Origin: Stenotrophomonas sp. BIO128-Bstrain
GTDB lineage: Bacteria > Pseudomonadota > Gammaproteobacteria > Xanthomonadales > Xanthomonadaceae
Direction: 5' to 3'
Length of the DNA stretch: 64,000 nucleotides
NCBI RefSeq assembly: GCF_030128875.1
Contig: NZ_CP124620.1
Span: 3,952,501-4,016,500 of the forward strand
Positions 12,184 through 23,083 of this stretch are shown here, in pieces (within the stretch, counting starts at the first letter, position 1; each line of letters opens with the position of its first letter). The notes under the pieces were generated by a model, which ran no database searches, was not told the origin of the DNA, and was given only the letters and a program-made list of their open reading frames with translations. The position numbers and the translations under genes are program-made.

Positions 12184-13993
12184 CCGGGGGAGGCAGGACC
12201 GAGAGGACTTCCTCGATTGTAGTCAGCCCTGCCGCTACCTTTTCAAGCCCTGCGCGGCGCAGGGTTCGTACCCCTTCAGCACGTGCGGCACGGTTGAAGG
12301 CGGCCAGATCCATGTCCGCGCGGATGTGCCGACGCAGGCTGGAACCCAATGGCAGCAACTCATACAGGCCCACGCGGCCGAGAAAACCGGTGCGCCGGCA
12401 GTCGATGCAGCCGACCGGTGCATATGGCGTGGGTGCCTCAGGTAATGCCGCATCGGCATCAGCCAACACCGCCCATTGCTCGGCCGAGAGCACCGTGGGC
12501 ACCTTGCAGTGGGTGCACAGGGTGCGCACCAAGCGCTGGGCCAATACCCCGTTGAGGGTGGAGGCGAGCAGGTAGTGCGGCACCCCCAGGTCCAGCAGGC
12601 GGGTGATCGCCGAGGGCGCATCGTTGGTGTGCAGGGTGGACAGCACCAGGTGGCCGGTCAGCGAGGCCTGCACCGCCATCTGCGCGGTCTCCAGGTCGCG
12701 GATCTCGCCGATCATGATGATGTCCGGGTCCTGCCGCAGCAGGGTGCGCACGCCGCTGGCGAAGTCCAGATCGATGTTGGTCTGCACCTGCATCTGGTTG
12801 AATTCCGGCGCGATCATTTCGATCGGGTCTTCCACCGTGCAGACATTCACGTCCGGTGTGGCCAGCCGCTTCAGCGTGGAATACAGGGTGGTGGTCTTGC
12901 CCGAGCCGGTCGGCCCGGTGACCAGCACGATGCCGTGCGGGCGCTCGACCAGGGCGCTCCAGCCAGCCGCTTCCTGCGGGCTGAAACCCAGCTGGTCGAT
13001 GCTCTTGAACGCCGCATCCGGGTCGAAGATGCGCATCACGCACTTTTCGCCGAACGCGGTGGGCATGGTCGACAGGCGCATTTCCACTTCGCGCCCGCCC
13101 GGCGAACGGGTCTTGATGCGGCCATCCTGCGGGCGGCGACGCTCGGCCAGGTCCATCCGGCCCAGCACCTTGATGCGGCTGACCACGGCGGTCATCACCG
13201 CCGGCGGCACCTCGAACACCTTGTGCAGCACCCCATCGATGCGGAAGCGCATGCGGCCCATGTCGCGGCGCGGCTCCAGGTGGATGTCCGAGGCGCGCTG
13301 CTCATAGGCGTACTGCAGCAGCCAATCGACGATGTGCACGATGTGCTGGTCGTCGGCGTTGACGTCGCCGGCCCGGCCCAGCTCGACCAGCTGCTCGAAG
13401 CTGGGCAGGGTGCTGCTGGCCTCGCCCCGGACATCGCCGCGGGCGCCGCGTACCGAGCGCGTCACCCCGTAGAACTCCATGGTGTAGCGGTGCAGATCCA
13501 GCGGATTGACCATCGCCAGCTCGATCCGGCGGCGGCTCAGGTGCTGCAGGTCGCGCAGCCACTCCTGGGCCAGCGGTTCGCTGGTGGCGACCAGCACGCG
13601 CTCGCTGTCCACGGCCAGCGGCAGGAAGCGGTGGCGGCGGGCATAGGCATGGGAGACCAGGGCGGTGACCGCCGAGACGTCGACACGGGTCGGGTCCACC
13701 CGCAGGTAGCGCACGCCCGCGCGCTGGGCCAGCCATTCGCTGAGGCGCTCCAGGCCGAGTTCACCGCCGCCGCTGGCGCCCAGCTTCAGGTTGGCCAGCA
13801 GAACCAGTGGATGGACCTCGCTGGCATTGCGTGCGCCCGGGGCGGAGAAGCGGATCCGCTCCAGATCGGCAGGGGCGACCAGGCCATCGGCGACCAGTGC
13901 TGCAGCGACCTGGTCGAAGTCCAGGCGGCCGTGCGGCAGGGGCACGGCCGGCGCAGGAACACGGGCAATGGCCGCGGGCAGGCGTGGATCCAT
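12155..13993 (-). CDS. GspE/PulE-type secretion ATPase
   Basis: This AAA-type ATPase of type II secretion or type IV pilus machines is about 612 residues long. An N-terminal MshEN-like domain covers about 30-165. The ATPase core has Walker [15 protein letters not shown], an Asp box (TVEDPIE), Walker B (IIMIGEIRD) and a His box (LSTLHTND). A zinc-binding CTHC...CIDC loop follows near residues 500-545. It stands apart from any other gsp or pil gene, which is unusual for a secretion ATPase. An in-frame TTG at 14008 could be the start instead; the ATG at 13993 is preferred by codon type, though the GGAGG abuts it directly. Confidence 0.9.
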   Translation of the reverse strand: MDPRLPAAIARVPAPAVPLPHGRLDFDQVAAALVADGLVAPADLERIRFSAPGARNASEVHPLVLLANLKLGASGGGELGLERLSEWLAQRAGVRYLRVDPTRVDVSAVTALVSHAYARRHRFLPLAVDSERVLVATSEPLAQEWLRDLQHLSRRRIELAMVNPLDLHRYTMEFYGVTRSVRGARGDVRGEASSTLPSFEQLVELGRAGDVNADDQHIVHIVDWLLQYAYEQRASDIHLEPRRDMGRMRFRIDGVLHKVFEVPPAVMTAVVSRIKVLGRMDLAERRRPQDGRIKTRSPGGREVEMRLSTMPTAFGEKCVMRIFDPDAAFKSIDQLGFSPQEAAGWSALVERPHGIVLVTGPTGSGKTTTLYSTLKRLATPDVNVCTVEDPIEMIAPEFNQMQVQTNIDLDFASGVRTLLRQDPDIIMIGEIRDLETAQMAVQASLTGHLVLSTLHTNDAPSAITRLLDLGVPHYLLASTLNGVLAQRLVRTLCTHCKVPTVLSAEQWAVLADADAALPEAPTPYAPVGCIDCRRTGFLGRVGLYELLPLGSSLRRHIRADMDLAAFNRAARAEGVRTLRRAGLEKVAAGLTTIEEVLSVLPPPDEFRPVPDS

Positions 13994-14075
13994 CCTCCAA
14001 TTCCCCAAGGCACGGAAGGCCCGTGCGGTCGGTCGCTATACTAGCGCACCCCTCCTGCAGGCAAGAATCCGCCGC

Positions 14076-14983
<908 letters not shown>

Positions 14984-14987
<4 letters not shown>

Positions 14988-17080
14988 GCACGATGCAGCC
15001 GCTGCTGATTGAACTGGGTACCGAAGAATTGCCGGTCAAGGCGCTGCCGGGCCTGGCCCAGGCCTTCTTCGATGGCATCGTCGACGGCCTGACCAAGCGT
15101 GGCGTGGCCATCGAACGTGGCGATGCCAAGCCGCTGTCGACCCCGCGCCGCCTGGCCGTGCTGCTGCCCGGCGTGGCTGTTGAGCAGCCGGAACAGCACA
15201 GCGAAGTGCTGGGCCCGTACCTGAACATCGCGCTGGATGCCGAGGGTCAGCCGACCAAGGCGCTGCAGGGCTTCGCCGCCAAGGCCGGGATCGACTGGAC
15301 CGCGCTGGAGCGCACCACCGATGCCAAGGGCGAGCGCTTCGTGCACCGCTCCACCACGCCGGGCGCGCGCACCGCGACCCTGCTGCCGGAGATCCTGCGC
15401 GAGGCGATCGCGGCGATGCCGATTCCCAAGCCCATGCGCTGGGGCAGCCACACCTACGGCTTCGCCCGACCGGTGCATTGGCTGGTGCTGCTGCACGGCC
15501 CGGACATCATCGAGGCCGAGGTGCTGGGCCTGAAGGCCGACCGCATGAGTCGCGGCCATCGCTTCATGCACGACAAGACCGTGCGGCTGAGCGCGCCGGA
15601 GGACTACGTCGCCTCGCTGCAGGCCGCCTACGTGCTGGTCGATGCCGACGCGCGCCGCGCGCGCATCGTCGAACAGGTCAACGCGGCGGCCGCGCAGGCC
15701 GGCGGCCAGGCGCGCATCACCCCGGACAACCTGGAGCAGGTGGTCAATCTGGTCGAATGGCCGGCGCCGGTGCTGTGCAGCTTCGAGCGCGAGTTCCTGG
15801 CGGTTCCGCAGGAAGCGCTGATCGAGACGATGGAGATCAACCAGAAGTTCTTCCCGGTGCTCGATGCCGGCGGCACGCTGACCGAGAAGTTCATCGGCAT
15901 CGCCAACATCGAATCCAAGGACGTGGCCGAAGTGGCCAAGGGCTACGAGCGCGTGATCCGTCCGCGTTTCTCCGATGCCAAGTTCTTCTTCGACGAAGAT
16001 CTGAAGCAGGGCCTGGAAGCCATGGGCGACGGACTGAAGACCGTCACCTACCAGGCCAAGCTGGGTTCGGTGGCCGACAAGGTCGCCCGCGTTGCCGCAC
16101 TGGCCGAGGCCATCGCGCCGCAGGTCGGCGTGGACCCGGTGCTGGCCAGGCGCGCGGCGCTGCTGGCCAAGAACGACCTGCAGTCGCGCATGGTCAACGA
16201 GTTCCCGGAACTGCAGGGCATCGCCGGCCGGCATTACGCCGTGGTCGGCGGGGAGTCGCCCGAGGTCGCGCTGGCCATCGACGAGGCCTACCAGCCGCGC
16301 TTCGGTGGCGATGACATCGCACTCTCGCCGCTGGGCAAGGTGCTGGCCATCGCCGAGCGCCTGGACACGCTGGCCGGTGGCTTTGCCGCAGGCCTGAAGC
16401 CGACCGGCAACAAGGATCCGTTCGCGCTGCGCCGCAATGCGCTGGGCCTGGCCCGCACGGTGATCGAGAGCGGGTTCGATCTGGATCTGCGCGCGCTGGT
16501 TGCCACCGCCATCGCCGGTCTGCCGGCGGGCGTGCAGCCCAGTGCCGAGCGCAAGACCGAGGCGCTGCCGCAGGAGCTGTACGACTTCGTGATCGATCGT
16601 CTGCGCGGCTATTACGCCGACAAGGGCGTGCCGGCCACGCACTTCAACGCGGTCGCCGAGCTGAAGCCGGTCTCGCTGTACGACTTCGACCGCCGCATCG
16701 ATGCCATCGGCACCTTTGCCGCGCTGCCGGAAGCGGAAGCACTGGCCGCGGCCAACAAGCGCATCCGCAACATCCTGCGCAAGGCCGAGGGCGACATCCC
16801 GGGCATGATCGACCCGGCGCTGCTGGCCGAACCGGCCGAGAGCGAACTGGCCGAAGCGGTGGAAGCGGCCATCGATGACAGCAACGCCAGCCTGCACCAG
16901 AAGGACTACGTGAGCGTGTTGAACCGGTTGGCGCGCCTGCGCCCGCAGGTGGATGCGTTCTTCGATGCGGTGATGGTCAATGCCGAGGACCCCGCGCTGC
17001 GGGCCAATCGCCTGGCCCTGCTCAAGCGCCTGGGCGACCGCCTGGGCAGCGTGGCGGCGATCGAACACCTGTCCAACTGA
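14984..17080 (+). CDS. glyS: Glycine--tRNA ligase beta subunit
   Basis: This is the beta chain of glycyl-tRNA synthetase, 698 residues, close to the usual size. It begins with [15 protein letters not shown] and has the typical [17 protein letters not shown] and [15 protein letters not shown] blocks, then an HD-like domain and a C-terminal anticodon-binding region ([20 protein letters not shown]). The ATG overlaps the glyQ stop (ATGA), so the two are translationally coupled. Confidence 0.98.
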
Positions 17081-17110
17081 CGCTGCGGGGCGCGGTGCCC
17101 CACGGTTCTC

Positions 17111-17147
17111 CGGAAGGCGCGACGGCTTCGGCGGCTCGCGCCTTCCG
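17111..17147. other. Stem-loop downstream of glyS
   Basis: Arms 17111-17122 and 17136-17147 form a perfect 12-bp inverted repeat with a 13-nt loop. It lacks a T-tract, so it is not a classical terminator. It may protect the glyS mRNA end or be a REP-like element. The rest of 17081-17357 holds nothing coding that I can support. Confidence 0.5.
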
Positions 17148-17357
17148 CGTGTGTGGGACGAGGCGATGCCGTGCGCAGGCGGCGTGCCGGATGCCTCGTC
17201 CGATGTCGCGGACGCTTCTGTCCGACACCGTGCTGTCATCGATCCGGGCCGACCTGACGCTGGCGACTTTCTCGCGGAATTTAACGGCTTCTTCACCGCC
17301 GTTCTGAAACAGCCACGCCGATTTCGCATGCTCGCGATGGCCCGTTATGCTGTCGCC

Positions 17358-19142
17358 ATGCAGCCAACGAAATTCGCCCTTCCGCTGATGTTCCTGTCCT
17401 TTGCCACCGTCTCGGTGGCACATGCACGGGGGACCATCGAGAAAGTGGACATCAAAGGATTGGACAAGGGCGACGACGCCGAGATGATCGAGAACATCGA
17501 GGTCTCGCTGTCCCTGTACGACACCATCGGCAAGGTCCAGGGCGAGTCGCGGCTGGAGTACCTGTTGTCCCAGGCCGAGCGCCAGACCCGCGAGGCGCTG
17601 GAACCGTTCGGCTACTACAACCCGACCATCACGGTGGAAAGCCCCCGCGAAGGCGAGAACCTGCGCGTGGTGATCCAGGTCGACAAGGGCCCGCCGACCG
17701 TGGTCCGTCGCGAGCACATCGACATCACCGGCCCGGCCCAGCTGGACCAGTACCTCCAGGAAGACCTGGAGAACTTCAAGCCGCGCAAGGGCCAGCGCTT
17801 CGAGCACACCGAGTACGAAGCCAGCAAGATCCGGGTGACCCGGCGCCTGGCCGAACGTGGTTACTTCGATGCCGACTTCACCCAGCGCCAGGTCCAGATC
17901 ACCCGTGCCGAGAACGCGGCCGACGTCGATCTCACCTGGGACAGCGGCCGCCGTTACAACATGGGCGAAATCCGCTTCCACCAGGATTACTTCGTCGACA
18001 AGCTGTTCGACCCGCTGGTCTATTGGGACGAAGGCAGCTACTTCCACGAAGGCAAGCTGGACCGCCTGCGCGAATCACTGACCAAGCTGGATTACTTCAG
18101 CGTGATCGACATCCAGCCGCGCCCGGACCAGGCCGATGAGAACGGCGATGTGCCGGTGGACGTCAACCTCACCCGCGCCAAGCGCACGATCTACACCGCC
18201 GGCCTGAGCTATGGCAGCGAGAGTGGCGCCGGTGTGCGCGGCGGCCTGGAGCGGCGTTTCCTCAACAGCCGCGGGCACAAGATGAACACCCAGCTCGACT
18301 ATGCGCAGAAGCGCAAGAGCCTGGTCACCAGCTACCGCATTCCGGCCTTCAACTGGCTCGATGGCTGGTATGCGTTCACCGCCAGCGCGTATGACGAGCA
18401 GACCGACTACATCGACCTGCGCAACTTCAAGCTGTCGGCCAGCCGCAGTGGCGAGATCAACGAGTACTGGACCGCGATCGCCTCGATCAACGCCCTGCGC
18501 GAGCGCTGGCGTTACGCTTCGGGCACCGAGTTCACCGATGCGGTCTACAACACCTCCACGCTGGTCTACCCGCAGCTGGTGGCCGACTACGTCAACGTTG
18601 ACGATGAGATGTTCCCGCGTCGTGGCCTGAGTGGCAGCGCGACGCTGCGCGGCGGCATCGAAGGCGCCGGGTCGGACACCAGCTTCGTGCAGGCCAATAT
18701 GGTGCTGCGCTGGTATGTGCCGATCGGCGACACCGACCGCCTGATCCTGCGCGGCGAAGGCGGCACCACCTGGACCAGCGACCTGGTGGCGATGCCGCCG
18801 AGCCTGCGCTTCTTCGCCGGTGGCGACCGCAGCATCCGCGGGTATGCCTTCCGCGAAGTCGGCCCGCGCACCGCACCGCCGGACAAGTACGCGCTCGGCG
18901 CGAAGAACCTGGTAGTCGGCTCGGCCGAGTATGAGCATTACTTCAAGGGCGGGCCGTGGGGCGCGGCGGTGTTCGTCGATACCGGCAGCGCGTTCGACAA
19001 CACCATCGATCTGCACACCGGCGTGGGCTTCGGCGTGCGCTGGAAATCGCCGGTGGGCCCGGTGCGCGTGGATATCGCGCACGGCCTGAACAACCCGGAT
19101 TCGCAGTTCCAGCTGTACCTGAACATCGGAGCGGACCTGTGA
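17358..19142 (+). CDS. tamA: Autotransporter assembly complex protein TamA
   Basis: TamA is an Omp85-family outer-membrane barrel that works with TamB in outer-membrane protein and phospholipid homeostasis. The 594-residue protein has a signal peptide (to about residue 23, ending SVAHA), POTRA domains (about 25-260) and a C-terminal barrel with the RxRGY-type lid motif (GGDRSIRGYAFREVGPR) and a final VRVDIAHGLN...YLNIGADL strand. TATGCT lies 6 nt before the chosen ATG and no Shine-Dalgarno is seen, so the mRNA may be leaderless. An upstream ATG at 17337 is possible but would extend the signal peptide oddly. It overlaps tamB by 4 nt. Confidence 0.95.
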   Translation: MQPTKFALPLMFLSFATVSVAHARGTIEKVDIKGLDKGDDAEMIENIEVSLSLYDTIGKVQGESRLEYLLSQAERQTREALEPFGYYNPTITVESPREGENLRVVIQVDKGPPTVVRREHIDITGPAQLDQYLQEDLENFKPRKGQRFEHTEYEASKIRVTRRLAERGYFDADFTQRQVQITRAENAADVDLTWDSGRRYNMGEIRFHQDYFVDKLFDPLVYWDEGSYFHEGKLDRLRESLTKLDYFSVIDIQPRPDQADENGDVPVDVNLTRAKRTIYTAGLSYGSESGAGVRGGLERRFLNSRGHKMNTQLDYAQKRKSLVTSYRIPAFNWLDGWYAFTASAYDEQTDYIDLRNFKLSASRSGEINEYWTAIASINALRERWRYASGTEFTDAVYNTSTLVYPQLVADYVNVDDEMFPRRGLSGSATLRGGIEGAGSDTSFVQANMVLRWYVPIGDTDRLILRGEGGTTWTSDLVAMPPSLRFFAGGDRSIRGYAFREVGPRTAPPDKYALGAKNLVVGSAEYEHYFKGGPWGAAVFVDTGSAFDNTIDLHTGVGFGVRWKSPVGPVRVDIAHGLNNPDSQFQLYLNIGADL

Positions 19143-22100
19143 GCACGCCGACGCCTTCCGCACCCGCCACCCCGCCGCCGCCGCGCGTGCGTTTCTACCG
19201 CAGGCGCCGCTTCTGGGCGTGGTCCGGCTTCACCGTGCTCGGCCTGGTGCTGCTCGCGCTGCTGCTGGTGTACTGGCTGCTGCAGACCGTGGCCGGCCGC
19301 GATGTGCTGCTGGCGCAGGTGGTCGCGCGCTTGCCGGTCGGCGCGTCGCTGACATGGAGCAAGGTGGATGGTCCCGTCGCCGGGCCGCTGGTGCTGCACG
19401 ATCTGGACTTCCGCTACGACGATATCCATTTCACCGCCGAGCGCGCCTATCTGGATCCGGACATCCGCCCGCTGCTGGGTCGCAAGCTGCAGCTCGATGC
19501 CCTGCAGATCAAGAACGCGACGCTGAACCTGGCCAAGAGCGATGAGCCGTTCGAGCTGCCCTCCTGGCCGGACTCGCTGCCGCAGATCGAAATGCCCCTG
19601 GCGATCCAGGCCGACACGATCATCATCGATGGCTTCCGCATCACCCAGGCGCAGCAGCCGCTGATCGACATCGCCAAGGTGCGCGGTGGCGTGGAGATCG
19701 CCAATGGCGAATTCCGCGCGACCCAGCTCAAGGTCGACAGCGACATGGGCGATTTCCGCGTGGACGGCCGTTATCTGCCGCGCAGCGATTACGACACCGA
19801 CATCACCATCGGCGCGCTGATGCCGGCCCCGCGCGGGCGTACCCCGGCGCGGCTGGGGCTGGTCGCACGCGGCGACCTGGGGCACATGGAAGTGGCGATC
19901 GCCGGCAACGCACCGGCGCCGCTGCAGGCCAGCCTGGTCTTTGATGGCCGCACCGATCCGGTCTGGAAACTCACCGCACGCAGCAAGGAACTCGACCTGG
20001 CACTGCTGGTGCCGGGGATGGACGCGAGCACCAGCACGCCGATGGCGCTGGATGTGCAGGCCGACGGCAAGGGCGGCCAGGCCAATCTGCAGGGCAGCTT
20101 CAAGCAGGGCGACATCGCGGTGGAACTGGCGCCCTCCAAGGTCGGCCTGGCCGACCAGGTGCTGACCGTGGCGCCGCTGCAGGTGAAAGGCTTCGGTGGC
20201 CAGGCGCGGCTGGAAGGCATCGCCGATTTCACCGACAAGGAAAACGCGAGCCTGCGGTTCTCCGTCGTCGCCAACGACCTGACCTTCGTGCCCGCCGCCG
20301 ATACCACCACCCCGGGCGCCGCTGCGCCGGTGCCGGTGACGCTCAAGGAAGCGCGCATGGGCCTGGCCGGCACGCTGAAGGCCTGGGCGGCGGTTGGCCG
20401 TGCCTCGGTTGAGCGCGAGAAGCAGGTCGCCGACCTGACGTTCGACGTGCGCGGCAACGACCAGGCCGCCGTGATCAAGCAGCTGCAGGCCAGCACGCCG
20501 GGCGGCTCGCTGGATGTCACCGGCCAGGTCGCCTGGGCACCGCAGCTGGATTGGGACGTCGCCGCCAAACTGGCCGGCTTCGATCCGGGTTACTTCGCGC
20601 CGGGCTGGGACGGCAAGCTGTCCGGTTCGTTCGCATCGAAGGGCCGCCAGTTGCCGCCGCCCGCGGGCAGTCCGGCCGGTACCGCCGGCAGCTACGAAGC
20701 CACCGTCGATGTACCTGGCATCAAGGGCACGCTGCGCAAGCGCGCGCTGGATGCCCAAGGCAAGTTCGCCCTGCGCGGCGAGCAGGGCGAGGGCAACCTC
20801 AGGCTCGCGCTGGGCAACAGCCGCCTGACCGCCAAGGGCTCGGTCGGTGACCGCCTGGATATCGATGCACAGCTGGAACCGGTGCAGCTGGCGGACCTGT
20901 TGCCCAACAGCACCGGCAGCCTGCGCGGCCACGTGCTGATCAAGGGCGCCCGTACCGCACCGGACATCACCGCCGACCTGGTCGGTAGTGGCCTGCGCTG
21001 GGACGACTGGAGCGCCGAGGCGATCAGCATCAAGGGCCGCCTGCCATGGCAGGGCGACAGCGGCACGCTGGCGGTGCAGGGCAGCAAGCTGCAGGTAGGC
21101 ATGCTGCTGGACACGCTCAACGTCAATGCACGCGGCAGCCTCTCCAATCTGCGCCTTGATGCACAGACCAAGAACGAGCTGGGTGCTGTTGCGCTGGAAG
21201 GTGGCGTGCGCCAGCAGGGTCAGAGCTGGCGTGGCGATCTGACCGCGCTGCGCATCGCACCGATGAAGGGCGATGCCTGGAGCCTGCGTGCACCGGCCAC
21301 CTTCAGCGTGCAGGGCAGCAACGTCACCCTGAGCGATGCCTGCCTGGGCGCGGCCACCGGTGGTGCGCTGTGCGCCAGCGCGAACTGGCCGCGCGAAGGC
21401 CTGCTCGTACGTGGCGATGCATTGCCGCTGGCGCTGGTGCAGCCCTGGCTGCCGCCGCAGTCCGGCCGCCGCATCTTCCTGCGCGGTGAAGTGAATCTGG
21501 ACGGGCGCATCCGCCCCCGCGGCAACGCGTGGGAAGGCAGTGCCTCGGTCACCTCGCGCGAAGGCGGCGTGCGCCTGGGCGACAACGCTCGTGGCGAACT
21601 GGTGCGCTACGACCAGTTCTCGGTGAATCTGGAGATGACCCCGCAGCAGATCAACGCCAAGCTCGGTGTCGGCTTCCAGGGCGATGGCTTCGTCGATGCC
21701 AAGGTGCAGACCGGCTGGGATGCCAACGCACCGCTGACCGGCGAGCTCTACATGAACATCGCGCGCCTGTACTGGCTCGAACTGTTCTCCCCGGACATCG
21801 TGCGCCCGACCGGGCTGATCGAAGGCCACGTCAGCCTGCGCGGTACCCGTGGCACGCCCTCGCTGGGGGGCGAAGCCACGTTGAGCAAGTTCAATGGCGA
21901 ATTCCCCGCGCTGGGCCTGACCTTCGCCGAGGGCAAGGGCAGCTTCACCGCACAGCCGGATGGCTCGGCCAAGATCACCGCCCAGGCCAACTCCGGCAAG
22001 GGCACGCTGTACGTCGATGGCGGGCTGTCCTGGTTCGGTGACGCGCAGCCGCTGCAGCTGCATATCCACGGCGAGAACGTGCTGCTGGCCAATACCAGCG

Positions 22101-22984
22101 AACTGCGCGTGGTGGCCAACCCCAACCTGGACTTCACCCTGGCCGGCAGCGCGATGCAGCTGCGCGGCACGGTGCATGTGCCCGAAGCAGACCTGGACCT
22201 GGAGCGCCTGGATCGCGGTACCTCGGTCTCCGAAGACGTGGTGGTGCTGGACCCGGTCGATCCGGAAGAGGGCCCCAGTTCGCCGCTGGACATGGACCTG
22301 ACCGTCAGCCTGGGCGACCAGGTCAAGATGGCCGGATTCGGGTTGAAGGGCGCCCTGACCGGCAAGATGCAGGTGTGGGCGCGCCCCGGACGCGAGATGA
22401 CCGCCAACGGCGGGCTCGAAGTCAGTGGCCGCTATAAGGCCTACGGCCAGGATCTGACCATCACCCGCGGCAACTTGAACTGGAACTACAACGCGGTCTC
22501 CGATCCGCGCATCAACATCCGTGCCCAGCGCACTGTCGGCGACATCACTGCCGGTATCGATGTGACCGGGCGGGCGCAGTCGCCGCGCGTGGACGTGTGG
22601 TCGGACCCGGCCATGTCGCAGTCCGAAGCACTGGCCTACCTGGTGCTGGGCCGCAGCCTCACCGGTGCCAGCAGCGACCAGGCCCAGCAGGTCAACGCGG
22701 CCTCGGCGGCGCTGTCGGCCGGCAGTGGCCTGCTCGCTTCCCAGCTGGGGGCCAAGCTCGGCCTGGACGATGCCGGCGTGAGCCAGTCGCGCGCGCTGGG
22801 CGGCTCGGTGATCGGCTTCGGCAAGTACATCTCGCCCAAGCTCTACATCGGCTACGGCGTCTCGCTGGTCGGCAGTGGTTCGGTACTGACGCTGAAGTAC
22901 CTGCTGCGGCGTGGCTTCGACGTGGAGCTGGAATCGAGCACGGTGGAGAACCGTGGGTCGCTGAACTGGCGGCGGGAGAAGTAA
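19139..22984 (+). CDS. tamB: Translocation and assembly module protein TamB
   Basis: TamB is the large inner-membrane-anchored AsmA-like protein that spans the periplasm to TamA. It is 1281 residues long and starts at a GTG overlapping the tamA stop (GTGA). After a basic Pro-rich N-terminus there is one membrane helix (about 29-51), then a very long beta-helical repeat region. The C-terminal DUF490 domain (about 960-1281) carries motifs such as RGNLNWNYNAVSDPRINIRA and SQSEALAYLVLGR. The length and order match tamAB loci of other proteobacteria. Confidence 0.96.
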   Translation: MSTPTPSAPATPPPPRVRFYRRRRFWAWSGFTVLGLVLLALLLVYWLLQTVAGRDVLLAQVVARLPVGASLTWSKVDGPVAGPLVLHDLDFRYDDIHFTAERAYLDPDIRPLLGRKLQLDALQIKNATLNLAKSDEPFELPSWPDSLPQIEMPLAIQADTIIIDGFRITQAQQPLIDIAKVRGGVEIANGEFRATQLKVDSDMGDFRVDGRYLPRSDYDTDITIGALMPAPRGRTPARLGLVARGDLGHMEVAIAGNAPAPLQASLVFDGRTDPVWKLTARSKELDLALLVPGMDASTSTPMALDVQADGKGGQANLQGSFKQGDIAVELAPSKVGLADQVLTVAPLQVKGFGGQARLEGIADFTDKENASLRFSVVANDLTFVPAADTTTPGAAAPVPVTLKEARMGLAGTLKAWAAVGRASVEREKQVADLTFDVRGNDQAAVIKQLQASTPGGSLDVTGQVAWAPQLDWDVAAKLAGFDPGYFAPGWDGKLSGSFASKGRQLPPPAGSPAGTAGSYEATVDVPGIKGTLRKRALDAQGKFALRGEQGEGNLRLALGNSRLTAKGSVGDRLDIDAQLEPVQLADLLPNSTGSLRGHVLIKGARTAPDITADLVGSGLRWDDWSAEAISIKGRLPWQGDSGTLAVQGSKLQVGMLLDTLNVNARGSLSNLRLDAQTKNELGAVALEGGVRQQGQSWRGDLTALRIAPMKGDAWSLRAPATFSVQGSNVTLSDACLGAATGGALCASANWPREGLLVRGDALPLALVQPWLPPQSGRRIFLRGEVNLDGRIRPRGNAWEGSASVTSREGGVRLGDNARGELVRYDQFSVNLEMTPQQINAKLGVGFQGDGFVDAKVQTGWDANAPLTGELYMNIARLYWLELFSPDIVRPTGLIEGHVSLRGTRGTPSLGGEATLSKFNGEFPALGLTFAEGKGSFTAQPDGSAKITAQANSGKGTLYVDGGLSWFGDAQPLQLHIHGENVLLANTSELRVVANPNLDFTLAGSAMQLRGTVHVPEADLDLERLDRGTSVSEDVVVLDPVDPEEGPSSPLDMDLTVSLGDQVKMAGFGLKGALTGKMQVWARPGREMTANGGLEVSGRYKAYGQDLTITRGNLNWNYNAVSDPRINIRAQRTVGDITAGIDVTGRAQSPRVDVWSDPAMSQSEALAYLVLGRSLTGASSDQAQQVNAASAALSAGSGLLASQLGAKLGLDDAGVSQSRALGGSVIGFGKYISPKLYIGYGVSLVGSGSVLTLKYLLRRGFDVELESSTVENRGSLNWRREK

Positions 22985-23083
22985 GCCGCGGCCGGTGGTT
23001 CAGGTGCCCCTGACCATCGGCCGTTGCCCTGCCGGGCCTCAGTGGCTAAGGTCTCGGGCTGTTCTGACGTACCGGAAGTGCCC

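Noticed and set aside
18938..22177. 1079-codon minus-strand frame opposite tamB
   Set aside because: Antisense shadow; Gln/His/Arg-rich composition typical of reversed high-GC genes.
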